A stretch of DNA of 7,239 nucleotides from assembly GCF_900316895.1 (NCBI RefSeq), contig NZ_ONER01000075.1, positions 1-7,239 of the forward strand. The letters are read 5' to 3'. The notes below the pieces were generated by a model. The model saw only the letters and a list, made by a program, of their open reading frames with translations. It did not search any database and was not told where the DNA came from. The stretch is from an uncultured Methanobrevibacter sp. GTDB taxonomy: Archaea > Methanobacteriota > Methanobacteria > Methanobacteriales > Methanobacteriaceae. Positions within the stretch are counted from its first letter, which is position 1. Each line of letters opens with the position of its first letter. Of the stretch, positions 1 through 6,999 are shown piece by piece. Position numbers and translations under genes: made by a program.

Positions 1-369
1 AACAGAAACTTTGAAATCATTGACATCACATCAAAAATCAACGAACTGATTGATGTTGAAAACGGAATAATCTCCATTTTTTCAAAACATTCCACATCAG
101 CCATTGTTGTCAATGAAAACGAATCAGGACTTTTAAACGATTTGGAATTCACCTTAAATAATCTTATTACTGATAAGTTCACATACCAGCATGACAGGAT
201 TGATGATAACGCAAAGTCTCACCTGAAATCATTCCTGCTTTCATCAAGCGAGTGTCTGCCAATCAAAAATGGCAGACTGGATCTGGGCACTTGGCAATCA
301 GTTTTTTTCATCGAACTTGATGGGCCAAGACATTCAAGAACAATAAGTTTAACTATAATAGGAGAATAA
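1..369 (+). CDS. YjbQ/UPF0047 family protein, 5' end cut off by the window
   Basis: The reading frame is open from base 1 to a TAA at 367-369 and gives 122 residues. The family is usually about 130-140 residues, so only some 10-20 N-terminal residues lie outside the window. Family landmarks seen are HSTSAIVVNENE (residues 30-41 of the fragment), the YQHDR and NAKSHLKS segments (about 62-77), NGRLDLGTWQ (90-99) and the E-x-DGPR end (105-110). H30, H64, H74, E105 and R110 are the likely site residues. The family forms small beta-rich trimers in the cytosol. Some members show weak thiamine-phosphate synthase activity, hence the common label 'secondary thiamine-phosphate synthase', but the physiological role is unsettled. 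A TTG at 142 is internal and not the start, because conserved sequence continues upstream of it. The winged-helix gene begins 36 bases downstream and may share its transcript. Confidence 0.9.
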   Translation, partial: NRNFEIIDITSKINELIDVENGIISIFSKHSTSAIVVNENESGLLNDLEFTLNNLITDKFTYQHDRIDDNAKSHLKSFLLSSSECLPIKNGRLDLGTWQSVFFIELDGPRHSRTISLTIIGE

Positions 370-378
370 TATATTATT
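365..378. promoter_or_regulatory. 14-base perfect palindrome, possible operator
   Basis: AATAATATATTATT equals its own reverse complement. It overlaps the stop codon of the YjbQ gene and ends 27 bases before the ATG of the winged-helix gene. Small winged-helix regulators often bind palindromes just upstream of their own gene, so autoregulation is possible. The site is made only of A and T in AT-rich DNA, so chance is a real alternative. Confidence 0.3.
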
Positions 379-405
379 AAGATGTGAATAAATGGAGAAA
401 TTTTT

Positions 406-666
406 ATGGATGATGAAACTCTAAAAACTTATGGATATGTAATCAGCTCTTCCTATAGGGAAAGGTCTGTAAGATCTCTTAATAATGGTGACAAGATACC
501 TACCGATTTGGCAGAGGACATTGGAATAAGGACAAATCACATTTCCAAGGTCTTGCGCGAGCTTAAGGAATGCGGTGTTGCGGAATGCATAAATGAGGAA
601 AAGCGCAAAAATAGGGTATACAGGCTGACACCTAAGGGTGAAGATGTAGCTAAACTTATCGATTAA
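406..666 (+). CDS. Small winged helix-turn-helix transcriptional regulator
   Basis: This 86-residue protein is essentially one winged-helix domain, probably a DNA-binding regulator of the broad MarR/ArsR-like archaeal type. After an N-terminal helix (about 5-26), a second helix begins at IPTDLAEDIG (31-40). The likely recognition helix is RTNHISKVLRELKECG (42-57). The wing runs from about 59 to 75, with basic residues EKRKNR followed by VYRLTPKGE. There is no sensor domain and no Cys cluster typical of metal-sensing ArsR proteins, so the signal cannot be read; it probably dimerises. The ATG at 406 is chosen because GGAG lies at 394-397, eight bases upstream. An ATG at 392 is out of frame. The gene follows the YjbQ gene by 36 bases, and a T6 run (673-678) follows its stop. 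Targets are unknown; its own upstream palindrome is one candidate. Confidence 0.85.
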   Translation: MDDETLKTYGYVISSSYRERSVRSLNNGDKIPTDLAEDIGIRTNHISKVLRELKECGVAECINEEKRKNRVYRLTPKGEDVAKLID

Positions 667-672
667 TGTAAA

Positions 673-678
673 TTTTTT
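673..678 (+). terminator. Oligo-T run after the winged-helix gene
   Basis: Six T residues begin seven bases after the stop codon at 664-666. Archaeal RNA polymerase can stop at short oligo-T tracts without a hairpin. The run is short and the next small gene follows at 696, so partial read-through or no termination is also possible. Confidence 0.3.
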
Positions 679-695
679 CGTGTGGTGTTGTTAAA

Positions 696-836
696 TTGAG
701 AAGATGGACAATAATTTTGATAGCTATTATAATTCTTTTATTTATTTTGATACTCATCTTCAATTATTATGGCACTTCATCACAGGTCAACGAGTACGCC
801 CAAATGGAAATCGAGATGAGAAAATTGTGGTATTGA
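696..836 (+). CDS. Small single-pass membrane protein, 46 residues
   Basis: A short open frame starts with TTG at 696 and ends at TGA (834-836). Its product begins MRRW, continues with a strongly hydrophobic stretch (residues 5-22, nearly all Ile, Leu and Phe), and ends in a polar tail with NYYGTSSQ and an amphipathic acidic/basic end (EYAQMEIEMRKLWY). Two arginines before the hydrophobic segment predict the N-terminus inside and the tail outside the membrane. GGTG at 684-687, eight bases before the TTG, is a good archaeal ribosome binding site, and the frame is closed just upstream (TAA at 669-671), so no longer start exists. It lies 29 bases after the winged-helix gene and ends eight bases from the 3' end of pheT, which is convergent. 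No family is recognised. Gene callers could miss it because of its size and TTG start. Confidence 0.6.
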   Translation: MRRWTIILIAIIILLFILILIFNYYGTSSQVNEYAQMEIEMRKLWY

Positions 837-844
837 AAAAGAAT

Positions 845-2500
845 TTAATTTAGAAATTCTATTTCAAACGCAATAACTGGGTATTCTAAAGTAAAGTTTG
901 TAATTACTTCAGGGGAAACCTCACCAAAGAAACCTTTAATGGAGCCTTTTTCAGCTGCACCGGCAACATCGGCTACTCTTCCCGGAATGAATGTCTTGTT
1001 TTCGCTGTCAGATATTTCCATTGAATATCCGAGATTGGCCAATACGCTTGTAACGACAGATTTTATTTCTGTAAAGTTTGCGGATGAATGGCAGATTACT
1101 CCAGCTAATTTTTTGGAAGCGACAGTCTTGTTTTCTGTGCTTTCGTCCAGGTATAGGACATCGCCTATTTCAAAGATTTTTTGAGGCAGGTCCTCATGCT
1201 TGTTGTCCTCCAAGAATTCCATCAGGGAATTGATTAAACTTGTTCTAATCATAGTTCTGTCGATTGTAATCGGCCTTGCAACCTGAACGTGAGGTTTTTC
1301 TTCCTGGTTCATGTTTTTGTAGTGTGCTTCCTCACTGGTAAGCATTAAGCTCATAACTTCCTGGAAGCCTAAACCAATCATCACTTCACGGATTGTGCTT
1401 TCTGCCTTGAACCAGTTGTTTTCATAAGCTACAGTATTGATGTCAGGCAATTCTGCCACAACGTCATTGATGTGGTATTGAACTGCGATATTTTCAACGA
1501 CATCGACTTCATGCAGGATGTCCACCCTGTATGCCGGAATGATGGCTTTCACTTCATTGTCATCAATGATTTCAGCATCAAAACGGGCTTTTAAAAGCAA
1601 ATCATGAATGTCCTGTGCAGTCAGGTCTGTTCCACCAATCAGTTCATTGGCTGTATCGACATGAACATTCATCTCTTGTGGGGTCAAATCAGGAGTCTTG
1701 ATGGTCTTGTCTTCATATCTGACTTCCATGGATTTGATTTGGCCTCCAACTTCAGCAAATGATGAACAGATAATATTTAATGCCTGGTTAACTGCCCTTT
1801 CGTCAGTACCGGTAACGTCAACAATGATATTGTGAGTGTCCTCTTTAAGCTTGGTCAGCTCTCCGTTAATTATTGGAGGCATTGATAAGACATTATCGTC
1901 TTTGTCCAGGATTAATGGATATTTGTCAAAGTCTTCAATCAGATGAGCATAGTCCTTACCTTTGTCATGCTCGGTCAAGATTTCGTTTGGAGTCATTTCT
2001 GTGTCCTTTTCTAAAGGAACAAATGCATTTGCATCTTTAGGGGTTGCAATATATTTGAATGGGCCTTCTACAACATCAGCATTGTGGATACCGATAGCAA
2101 CCTTTTTCCTGTCCCTTCCTATAACCCAATGGAGGTTTTCCTGGAAGTCCATGCAGTATTTGAGCTTATCGCCAGTAAAATCAACATTATCGATTTTTGC
2201 AAATCCGATAAATGGTCTGATTGCAGCAACATCCTTGTCGACTGTTACATATTCTCCGGATTCTTCAACCTTATAGTCCGGAAAGCCTATTTCCTGGCCG
2301 ATAAATCCCTTAAAAGATCTAGCTACTCCTTCAACAGACAAGTTATCAGGTCTGTTAGGGAAGAATTCCACCTTGATTTCCTCATCGTCAAAGTCTTCAA
2401 TGTCACTGGACATCATTGGCAATGTGTCTATTAATTCATCTTTTTCCATATCTATTCCTAAATCTTTTAAATCTTGATATTTGAATGTTATAACTGGCAT
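845..2500 (-). CDS. pheT: Phenylalanyl-tRNA synthetase beta subunit, archaeal type
   Basis: PheT is the beta chain of the alpha2-beta2 class II synthetase that charges tRNA-Phe with phenylalanine in the cytosol. Its B3/B4 region carries the editing site that removes mischarged tyrosine; the catalytic site itself is on PheS. The 551 residues match the archaeal/eukaryotic form, which lacks the N-terminal EMAP-like and C-terminal ferredoxin-like anticodon domains of bacterial PheT. Seen in order: an N-terminal domain with FFPNRPDNLSVEGVARS (46-62); the B3/B4 region (about 95-260) with LHWVIGRDRKKVAIGIHN (123-140); B5 (about 270-345) with IPAYRVDILHEVDVVENIAV (321-340); and the catalytic-like core (about 360-551) with RTSLINSLMEFLEDNKH (419-435), KIFEIGDV (441-448) and FFGEVSPEV (524-532). 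The ATG at 2500 has GGAG seven bases upstream (2508-2511). The gene lies 17 bases after the His-rich membrane protein gene, probably on the same transcript. pheS is not in the window. Confidence 0.97.
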   Translation of the reverse strand: MPVITFKYQDLKDLGIDMEKDELIDTLPMMSSDIEDFDDEEIKVEFFPNRPDNLSVEGVARSFKGFIGQEIGFPDYKVEESGEYVTVDKDVAAIRPFIGFAKIDNVDFTGDKLKYCMDFQENLHWVIGRDRKKVAIGIHNADVVEGPFKYIATPKDANAFVPLEKDTEMTPNEILTEHDKGKDYAHLIEDFDKYPLILDKDDNVLSMPPIINGELTKLKEDTHNIIVDVTGTDERAVNQALNIICSSFAEVGGQIKSMEVRYEDKTIKTPDLTPQEMNVHVDTANELIGGTDLTAQDIHDLLLKARFDAEIIDDNEVKAIIPAYRVDILHEVDVVENIAVQYHINDVVAELPDINTVAYENNWFKAESTIREVMIGLGFQEVMSLMLTSEEAHYKNMNQEEKPHVQVARPITIDRTMIRTSLINSLMEFLEDNKHEDLPQKIFEIGDVLYLDESTENKTVASKKLAGVICHSSANFTEIKSVVTSVLANLGYSMEISDSENKTFIPGRVADVAGAAEKGSIKGFFGEVSPEVITNFTLEYPVIAFEIEFLN

Positions 2501-2517
2501 TTAATAACTCCATTACT

Positions 2518-2874
2518 TTATAATCCATATATTAAAATGAAAAATAGAGATTCAACTAGAAAGTGAAGGGCTCTATGTTCTATCTCTCCCATATCACGTA
2601 GGAGTACGGTATGGGTCACGTCAATTACAAAATGAATAAGGGCCGCTAGAATTCCAATAGTCGGATTTAAAAACACCATTGACACTACAATGAAATGAAA
2701 TCCAGCTTCCATAATCTCATGAATTACCCATGTTTGCCAAGTGGAATGAGTGGATTGTTGGATTATGCCACCTAAAATGATGTAAAAGTTATTTAAAACT
2801 TTCCACATTAAAACGGTGTGCAATATATCGCTTAAAGCTAAAATGATTGCAACATAAAACCATAATAAATTCAT
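2518..2874 (-). CDS. His-rich multi-pass membrane protein of unknown function
   Basis: The 118-residue product is mostly hydrophobic, with about four membrane segments: roughly 3-23, 26-38 (short, may pair with the next), 57-93 (long, probably two passes broken at N70-P71) and 100-117. Eight histidines (19, 43, 52, 60, 81, 88, 100, 104) and several acids lie in or beside these segments: D16-x2-H19, HEIMEAGFH (52-60), HFVIDVTH (81-88) and EIEHRALHFLVE (97-108). The two halves resemble each other: DILHTVLMW (16-24) matches DVTHTVLLR (85-93), and HFIVVSMVF (60-68) matches HFLVESLFF (104-112). Such spacing could hold a metal ion or haem, but none is shown. The Hx3D and late His-rich helix recall DUF3307-type membrane proteins; this is from memory and weak. 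The start at 2874 has a modest AAGGA site 11 bases upstream. pheT follows after 17 bases, so co-transcription is likely. It does not look like a transporter or enzyme I can name. Confidence 0.8.
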   Translation of the reverse strand: MNLLWFYVAIILALSDILHTVLMWKVLNNFYIILGGIIQQSTHSTWQTWVIHEIMEAGFHFIVVSMVFLNPTIGILAALIHFVIDVTHTVLLRDMGEIEHRALHFLVESLFFILIYGL

Positions 2875-2919
2875 TTTTTACACAGTCCTTATTTTTGATA
2901 ATATTAATAATATGATTTT

Positions 2920-2927
2920 TTTATATA
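2920..2927 (+). promoter_or_regulatory. Candidate TATA box for valS
   Basis: TTTATATA is an exact match to the methanogen TATA consensus. Initiation about 25 bases downstream would fall near 2950, leaving a leader of roughly 65 bases before the valS ATG. A second AT-rich candidate, TTTTTAAATAATAA at about 2950-2961, would give a shorter leader of about 30 bases. The whole region is so AT-rich that the choice cannot be settled by eye. Confidence 0.45.
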
Positions 2928-2928
2928 A

Positions 2929-2937
2929 TATATTTAA
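2929..2937 (-). promoter_or_regulatory. Candidate TATA box for the membrane protein-pheT unit
   Basis: On the minus strand this reads TTAAATATA. A start about 25 bases further on, near 2905, would give a leader of about 30 bases that includes the AAGGA at 2886-2890. It abuts the plus-strand TATA candidate for valS, so binding of general factors at one could hinder the other. Confidence 0.4.
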
Positions 2938-2974
2938 CTATTATAAATGTTTTTAAATAATAAACTACATAATT

Positions 2975-2986
2975 AATAATATTATT
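2975..2986. repeat. 12-base perfect palindrome upstream of valS
   Basis: AATAATATTATT equals its own reverse complement and lies 28 bases before the valS ATG, in the probable leader or just after a promoter. It has the same AATAAT/ATTATT half-sites as the palindrome at 365-378, with two bases fewer in the middle. The local DNA is almost pure A and T, so the match may be chance. Confidence 0.25.
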
Positions 2987-3003
2987 TTTACTTAATTATT
3001 TTA

Positions 3004-3007
3004 GGAG
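3004..3007 (+). promoter_or_regulatory. valS: Ribosome binding site of valS
   Basis: GGAG seven bases upstream of the ATG at 3015, in otherwise AT-only leader sequence, fixes the valS start. Confidence 0.75.
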
Positions 3008-3014
3008 AAAATAT

Positions 3015-5729
3015 ATGTCAAACCAAGAGATTCCTAAAGACTATGATTTTAAAAAAGAAAAAGTTTGGGAGCAGAAATGGGAAGATGAAAACATCTACAA
3101 ATACATTGGAGATGGTTCTCGTCCTAGATATATTATAGACACTCCCCCACCATACCCAACAGGTGCCATTCACTTGGGCCACGTATTGAATTGGGTTTAC
3201 ATTGATATGAATGCAAGATACAGAAGACAAAAAGGATTTGACGTCCTGTTCCCACAGGGATGGGACTGCCATGGTCTTCCGACTGAAGTGAAAGTTGAAG
3301 AAACTCACGGCATCAAGAAAAATGATGTTTCAAGAGCCAAGTTCAGAGAATACTGTATCGATTTGACCACCAAAAACATTGCAAGCATGAAAAAGGACAT
3401 GAAGGCAATGGGTTATTCACAGGACTGGACCCGTGAATTCGTTACAATGAATCCTGAGTACATGAAAAGGACCCAATACTCCTTTTTGAAAATGTATGAA
3501 GACGGATTGATCTATCAGGGAAAACACCCTGTAAACTGGTGTCCTCGCTGTCAGACAGCTATCGCTTTTGCTGAAGTCGAATACTCAGATAATACTACAT
3601 TCTTAAACTATGTCAACTTCCCTCCGGCTGTTGAAGATTCCTATGATGATATAGTATCCTCACAGGCATCCGGAAAACAGGCTGACCCTAAAGAGGAAGG
3701 TATTTTGATTGCAACAACCAGGCCTGAACTGATGTCTGCCTGTGTGGCCGTTGTAATTCACCCTGAAGATGAAAGGTACACTCACCTTTTAGGCAAATAT
3801 GTTGAAGTGCCTTTGTCACACCAGAAAGTAAAAATCATTGCGGATGAAGAGGTAGATCCTGAATTCGGTACAGGTGCAGTAATGATTTGTACATTTGGGG
3901 ATAAGACTGACGTAAGCTGGGTTCAAAAATATGACCTTGAAGTCATTGATGTTATGGATGATGACGGTACATTGACCTCCGCTGCCGGAAGATATGAAGG
4001 AATGGACCTTCAAAGCTGCAAAAAACAGACCATTGAAGATTTGGATGCTGAAGGCTACCTCCTGAAAAAGGAAGAGGTTGACCAAAATGTGGGCCAATGC
4101 TGGAGATGCAAGACTCCTGTTGAAATTCTTCTTAAGGAACAGTGGTTTGTAGCGGTCCGTGATTTGATTGAAAAGACCAAAGTTGCAGCCGATGAAATGA
4201 AATGGGTTCCTGAACACATGAAATCCCGTATGGTAAACTGGGCGGATTCCATGGAATGGGACTGGTGTATCTCAAGACAAAGAATATTTGCAACACCAAT
4301 TCCTGTATGGTACTGCAAAGACTGTGGAAAAGTAATTTTGCCTGATGTTGAAGACTTGCCAATCGATCCAACAGTCGACAAGCCAAAACATGCATGCGAA
4401 TGCGGATGTGAAGAGTTCGTACCTGAAGTGGATGTTCTGGACACCTGGATGGATTCATCAATTTCACCGCTATCCATTGCAGGATGGCCTGATGAAGATT
4501 ACATAAATCATTTCCCATCAAATATCCGTCCTCAAGGACACGATATCATCCGTACATGGGCATTTTACACTACTTTACGCTGTATAGCCTTAACTGGCCA
4601 AAAGCCGTTTGATGACATTGTAATCAACGGTATGGTATTTGGTGAAGACGGAAACAAGATGAGTAAGTCAAGGCCTGAATTTGTGGTCGGACCCGAAGAG
4701 GTCATTGAAAAATACGGTGCAGACCCATTAAGGACATGGGCTGCCAACAGTGTTCCTGGATCTGATGTCATATTTGACTGGAAAGACATCAAGCACGGAT
4801 ACAGATTCCTCAGAAAATTCTGGAACGCTTTCAGATTCATCAGCATGCAGATATTTGATGAGGAAGTTTCATATGAAGATGTAAAAGATAATCTTGGGCC
4901 ATTGGACTTATGGATATTGTCAAAACTCAATAACTTGAACAAAACTGTCGATGAGGCATTTGCAGACTATAACTTCGCACAGACAATCACTCCAATCGAA
5001 AGGTTCTTCTGGCATGACTTCTGTGATGAATACATTGAAGCGGTAAAATACAGACTATACACTGACGTTTCAGATGAATCACGCAAAGCCGCTAAATACA
5101 CATTAAGGACAGTTGTGGAAACTTCCCTTAAATTGATGGCACCGATTGCACCGTTCTTTACAGAAGAGGTTTATCAGTACTTCTCAGACGAGTCAATTCA
5201 CACAACATTATGGCCTGAAGTATATGAGGAACTGATCAGTGAGGAAATGGAGACAAAAGGTGAAACCACTGTCGAGCTTATTGATGAGGTCAGAAGATTC
5301 AAATCCGCTTCTAAAATCCCATTGAATGCGGAACTTGCTGAAGTGAACGTCTACACTTCTGATGATGATTTGGTTGATGTATTCAATCAGTTTGATTCAG
5401 ACATTAAGGGAACTCTAAAAATCAATGATTTGGCTATCAGCTCAGGAAAACCTGAAGTTCATGAAAAAATCATTGAAGTTGAACCTGACATGTCCCAAAT
5501 CGGACCTACATTCAAAGGGGATGCCGGCAAAATCATCGGCTATCTGAAATCAACCGATATCGAGGAAATAGGCTCTGTTTTAGAGAAAAATCATGAGCTG
5601 ACAATTGGCGAAATTGTAGTTCCTGAAGATATGCTCAATATCAAAAAGGAGATTGTTGGTGCATCCGGTAAAAAAGTGGATATCCTTCAATCTGAAAACC
5701 TGGACATGATTGTTGAAGTAATTAGATAA
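3015..5729 (+). CDS. valS: Valyl-tRNA synthetase, archaeal type
   Basis: ValRS is a cytosolic class I synthetase that charges tRNA-Val with valine and edits mischarged threonine. At 904 residues it has normal archaeal length. The catalytic signatures are PPPYPTGAIHLGHVLNW (44-60, with HLGH at 53-56) and KMSKS (548-552). The CP1 editing domain lies between, about 195-345, with TTRPE (234-238) and GTGAVMICTFGDKTDVSW (285-302). Cys-rich metal sites, probably zinc, are CPRC (176-179), CWRC (362-365), CKDC (434-437) and CECGC (461-465). The alpha-helical anticodon-binding domain follows the KMSKS domain (about 625-780). The last 120 residues form an archaeal-style C-terminal region without the coiled coil of bacterial ValRS. 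The ATG at 3015 has GGAG seven bases upstream. It is transcribed divergently from the pheT unit and convergently with the TPR gene, so it is probably monocistronic, and it ends at an oligo-T terminator. No damage or missing signature is seen. Confidence 0.98.
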   Translation: MSNQEIPKDYDFKKEKVWEQKWEDENIYKYIGDGSRPRYIIDTPPPYPTGAIHLGHVLNWVYIDMNARYRRQKGFDVLFPQGWDCHGLPTEVKVEETHGIKKNDVSRAKFREYCIDLTTKNIASMKKDMKAMGYSQDWTREFVTMNPEYMKRTQYSFLKMYEDGLIYQGKHPVNWCPRCQTAIAFAEVEYSDNTTFLNYVNFPPAVEDSYDDIVSSQASGKQADPKEEGILIATTRPELMSACVAVVIHPEDERYTHLLGKYVEVPLSHQKVKIIADEEVDPEFGTGAVMICTFGDKTDVSWVQKYDLEVIDVMDDDGTLTSAAGRYEGMDLQSCKKQTIEDLDAEGYLLKKEEVDQNVGQCWRCKTPVEILLKEQWFVAVRDLIEKTKVAADEMKWVPEHMKSRMVNWADSMEWDWCISRQRIFATPIPVWYCKDCGKVILPDVEDLPIDPTVDKPKHACECGCEEFVPEVDVLDTWMDSSISPLSIAGWPDEDYINHFPSNIRPQGHDIIRTWAFYTTLRCIALTGQKPFDDIVINGMVFGEDGNKMSKSRPEFVVGPEEVIEKYGADPLRTWAANSVPGSDVIFDWKDIKHGYRFLRKFWNAFRFISMQIFDEEVSYEDVKDNLGPLDLWILSKLNNLNKTVDEAFADYNFAQTITPIERFFWHDFCDEYIEAVKYRLYTDVSDESRKAAKYTLRTVVETSLKLMAPIAPFFTEEVYQYFSDESIHTTLWPEVYEELISEEMETKGETTVELIDEVRRFKSASKIPLNAELAEVNVYTSDDDLVDVFNQFDSDIKGTLKINDLAISSGKPEVHEKIIEVEPDMSQIGPTFKGDAGKIIGYLKSTDIEEIGSVLEKNHELTIGEIVVPEDMLNIKKEIVGASGKKVDILQSENLDMIVEVIR

Positions 5730-5740
5730 TTACTTCTCTA

Positions 5741-5756
5741 TTTTTTCTTTTTTTTT
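5741..5756 (+). terminator. Oligo-T terminator of valS
   Basis: T6-C-T9 begins 12 bases after the valS stop codon. This is the standard archaeal intrinsic termination signal, and no hairpin is required. Confidence 0.75.
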
Positions 5757-5790
5757 AAAAAATAAGGATATATAACAACAGATGTTGTTA
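5757..5790 (-). terminator. Hairpin plus T-run terminator of the TPR gene
   Basis: TAACAAC (5773-5779) and GTTGTTA (5784-5790) form a perfect 7-base stem with a 4-base loop. The stem includes the TAA stop codon of the minus-strand gene. On that strand the stem is followed 10 bases later by T6 (5762-5757), and more T-rich complement is absent beyond it. It looks like a bacterial-style intrinsic terminator; the T-run alone may suffice in an archaeon. Confidence 0.55.
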
Positions 5791-6990
5791 AATATCATAG
5801 ATGTTTACTGCATTTAATTTGATTTCATCTTTCTTTTTGTCATAGCCTTCTTCTAGATAAAATGAAACTTTAACGCCTTCACGGTATTTATTTGGGTCTC
5901 CCTTGAACTCAAATCTGTTGAAGAAGAAATCCTCACCGTCATCACGTTTGATAAATCCGGTTTTGCCGTGAGGCATAATCCTTTTTATCGTTCCGTAATT
6001 CGGCTGTTGGGTTTTGAATTTCAAATCCTTCCAATAGCCTTTCAGTTCCTCTTCGATTTTCCAATACTCTGTATTTTCAGTGTTCAAACCGGCATTTTCG
6101 ATTTTCTCTTTTAAATCATCATCAATGCTCCATTCGTTATGCAACCTTATTGAATATATCAGGTAAGAATGTTTCAATGCTATTTCAGGCTCATCGTCTT
6201 CAAGCAAATCTTCAAGCAGTGAATATAACTTGATTTTCTTGTCGCTGTCACCACGACTCAATGCTGCTGAAACGGCATATTCAAGGGATTTGTCCTCTTC
6301 GCCTTTAAAGAAATAGTTTTCAGCAATTTCCCACTGGATATACCAGTCCTTTTTGACCTTATATATGTCATTTAGGTATTCAATCGCTTCGTCATATTCT
6401 CCCAGTTCCCTGCATGACCTAGCGATTCTCCATTTAAACCAGACGTCGCTATTGTTGGTGAATTTACTTAATTTTTCAAGGGCCTCTTTTGAAACGGCCA
6501 AACATTCATCATAGTCCTCAACTTCCTGAAGTGATTTTGAAACCCAGTTGTAGTATTTTTCCTTATTGGATGCTAATGTCACTTCCCTTCCGTCACTTGT
6601 AGTGAAGGAGGAGGTCTTTTGACTTAAATAGTTTGGATTTAATTTATCTGCCCAAATGAGGATATTTTCATAGTCATTATTTTTATAGAGGTAATCGAGA
6701 AGCTTCATCATGGATAGGGTGTATGCACAAGCCCCGTCCTTTTTGGAAAGGTCTTCCTGTGGCACTAACTGTGTTATTGTATCCACCGCTTCAAATAATT
6801 CTGTTTCATCTTCAGGATTTTTCACATAAAGCTGATATAGAGCCCAGCTGTAGAATCTTTTATCCCAAATTGTGAAGGCTTCCGGATGGTCAATATAAAT
6901 AGATTCGTATAAATCTTTTGCTTCTTCGTATTTCTTGCTTTGATAATTCTTTTTAGCTTGATCTAAATCCTTTTTGATGTTTTCACTCAT
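5788..6990 (-). CDS. TPR-repeat protein with C-terminal cold-shock-like domain
   Basis: The product has 400 residues from the ATG at 6990. Residues about 5-320 are acidic, soluble and alpha-helical, with TPR-like units: YQSKKYEEAKDLYESIYIDHP (16-36) is a good first TPR, followed by units near 160-180 (EDYDECLAVSKEALEKL) and 191-210 (SCRELGEYDEAIEYLNDIY). The last 70 residues form a cold-shock/OB-like domain: GTIKRIMPHGKTGFIKRDDG (333-352), then EDFFFNRFEF and EGVKVSFYLEEG. GFIKRDDG and DFFFNRF stand in for the RNP1 and RNP2 RNA-binding strands. The likely role is a cytosolic RNA- or ssDNA-binding adaptor; the partner is unknown. An ATG five codons upstream (7005) is in frame but has no ribosome binding site, whereas GGTG (6996-6999) sits five bases before 6990. 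The gene stands alone and ends convergently with valS. Confidence 0.88.
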   Translation of the reverse strand: MSENIKKDLDQAKKNYQSKKYEEAKDLYESIYIDHPEAFTIWDKRFYSWALYQLYVKNPEDETELFEAVDTITQLVPQEDLSKKDGACAYTLSMMKLLDYLYKNNDYENILIWADKLNPNYLSQKTSSFTTSDGREVTLASNKEKYYNWVSKSLQEVEDYDECLAVSKEALEKLSKFTNNSDVWFKWRIARSCRELGEYDEAIEYLNDIYKVKKDWYIQWEIAENYFFKGEEDKSLEYAVSAALSRGDSDKKIKLYSLLEDLLEDDEPEIALKHSYLIYSIRLHNEWSIDDDLKEKIENAGLNTENTEYWKIEEELKGYWKDLKFKTQQPNYGTIKRIMPHGKTGFIKRDDGEDFFFNRFEFKGDPNKYREGVKVSFYLEEGYDKKKDEIKLNAVNIYDI

Positions 6991-6995
6991 GGTTT

Positions 6996-6999
6996 CACC
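6996..6999 (-). promoter_or_regulatory. Ribosome binding site that fixes the TPR gene start
   Basis: On the minus strand this reads GGTG, complementary to the CACC of the 16S rRNA 3' end, five bases before ATG at 6990. It lies inside the coding stretch that a start at 7005 would imply, which argues against that longer start. Confidence 0.65.

Noticed and set aside
939..2434. Plus-strand open frames of 81-116 codons inside pheT
   Set aside because: They overlap conserved pheT sequence, lack ribosome binding sites and have unlikely composition.
2904..2982. Direct repeat TTAATAATAT at 2904-2913 and 2973-2982
   Set aside because: Ten A/T bases repeated in nearly pure A/T sequence are expected by chance.
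3018..4942. Several minus-strand open frames of about 96-140 codons inside valS
   Set aside because: They are antisense shadows of a fully conserved synthetase gene, with no recognisable domains; their Cys and His content mirrors valS codons.
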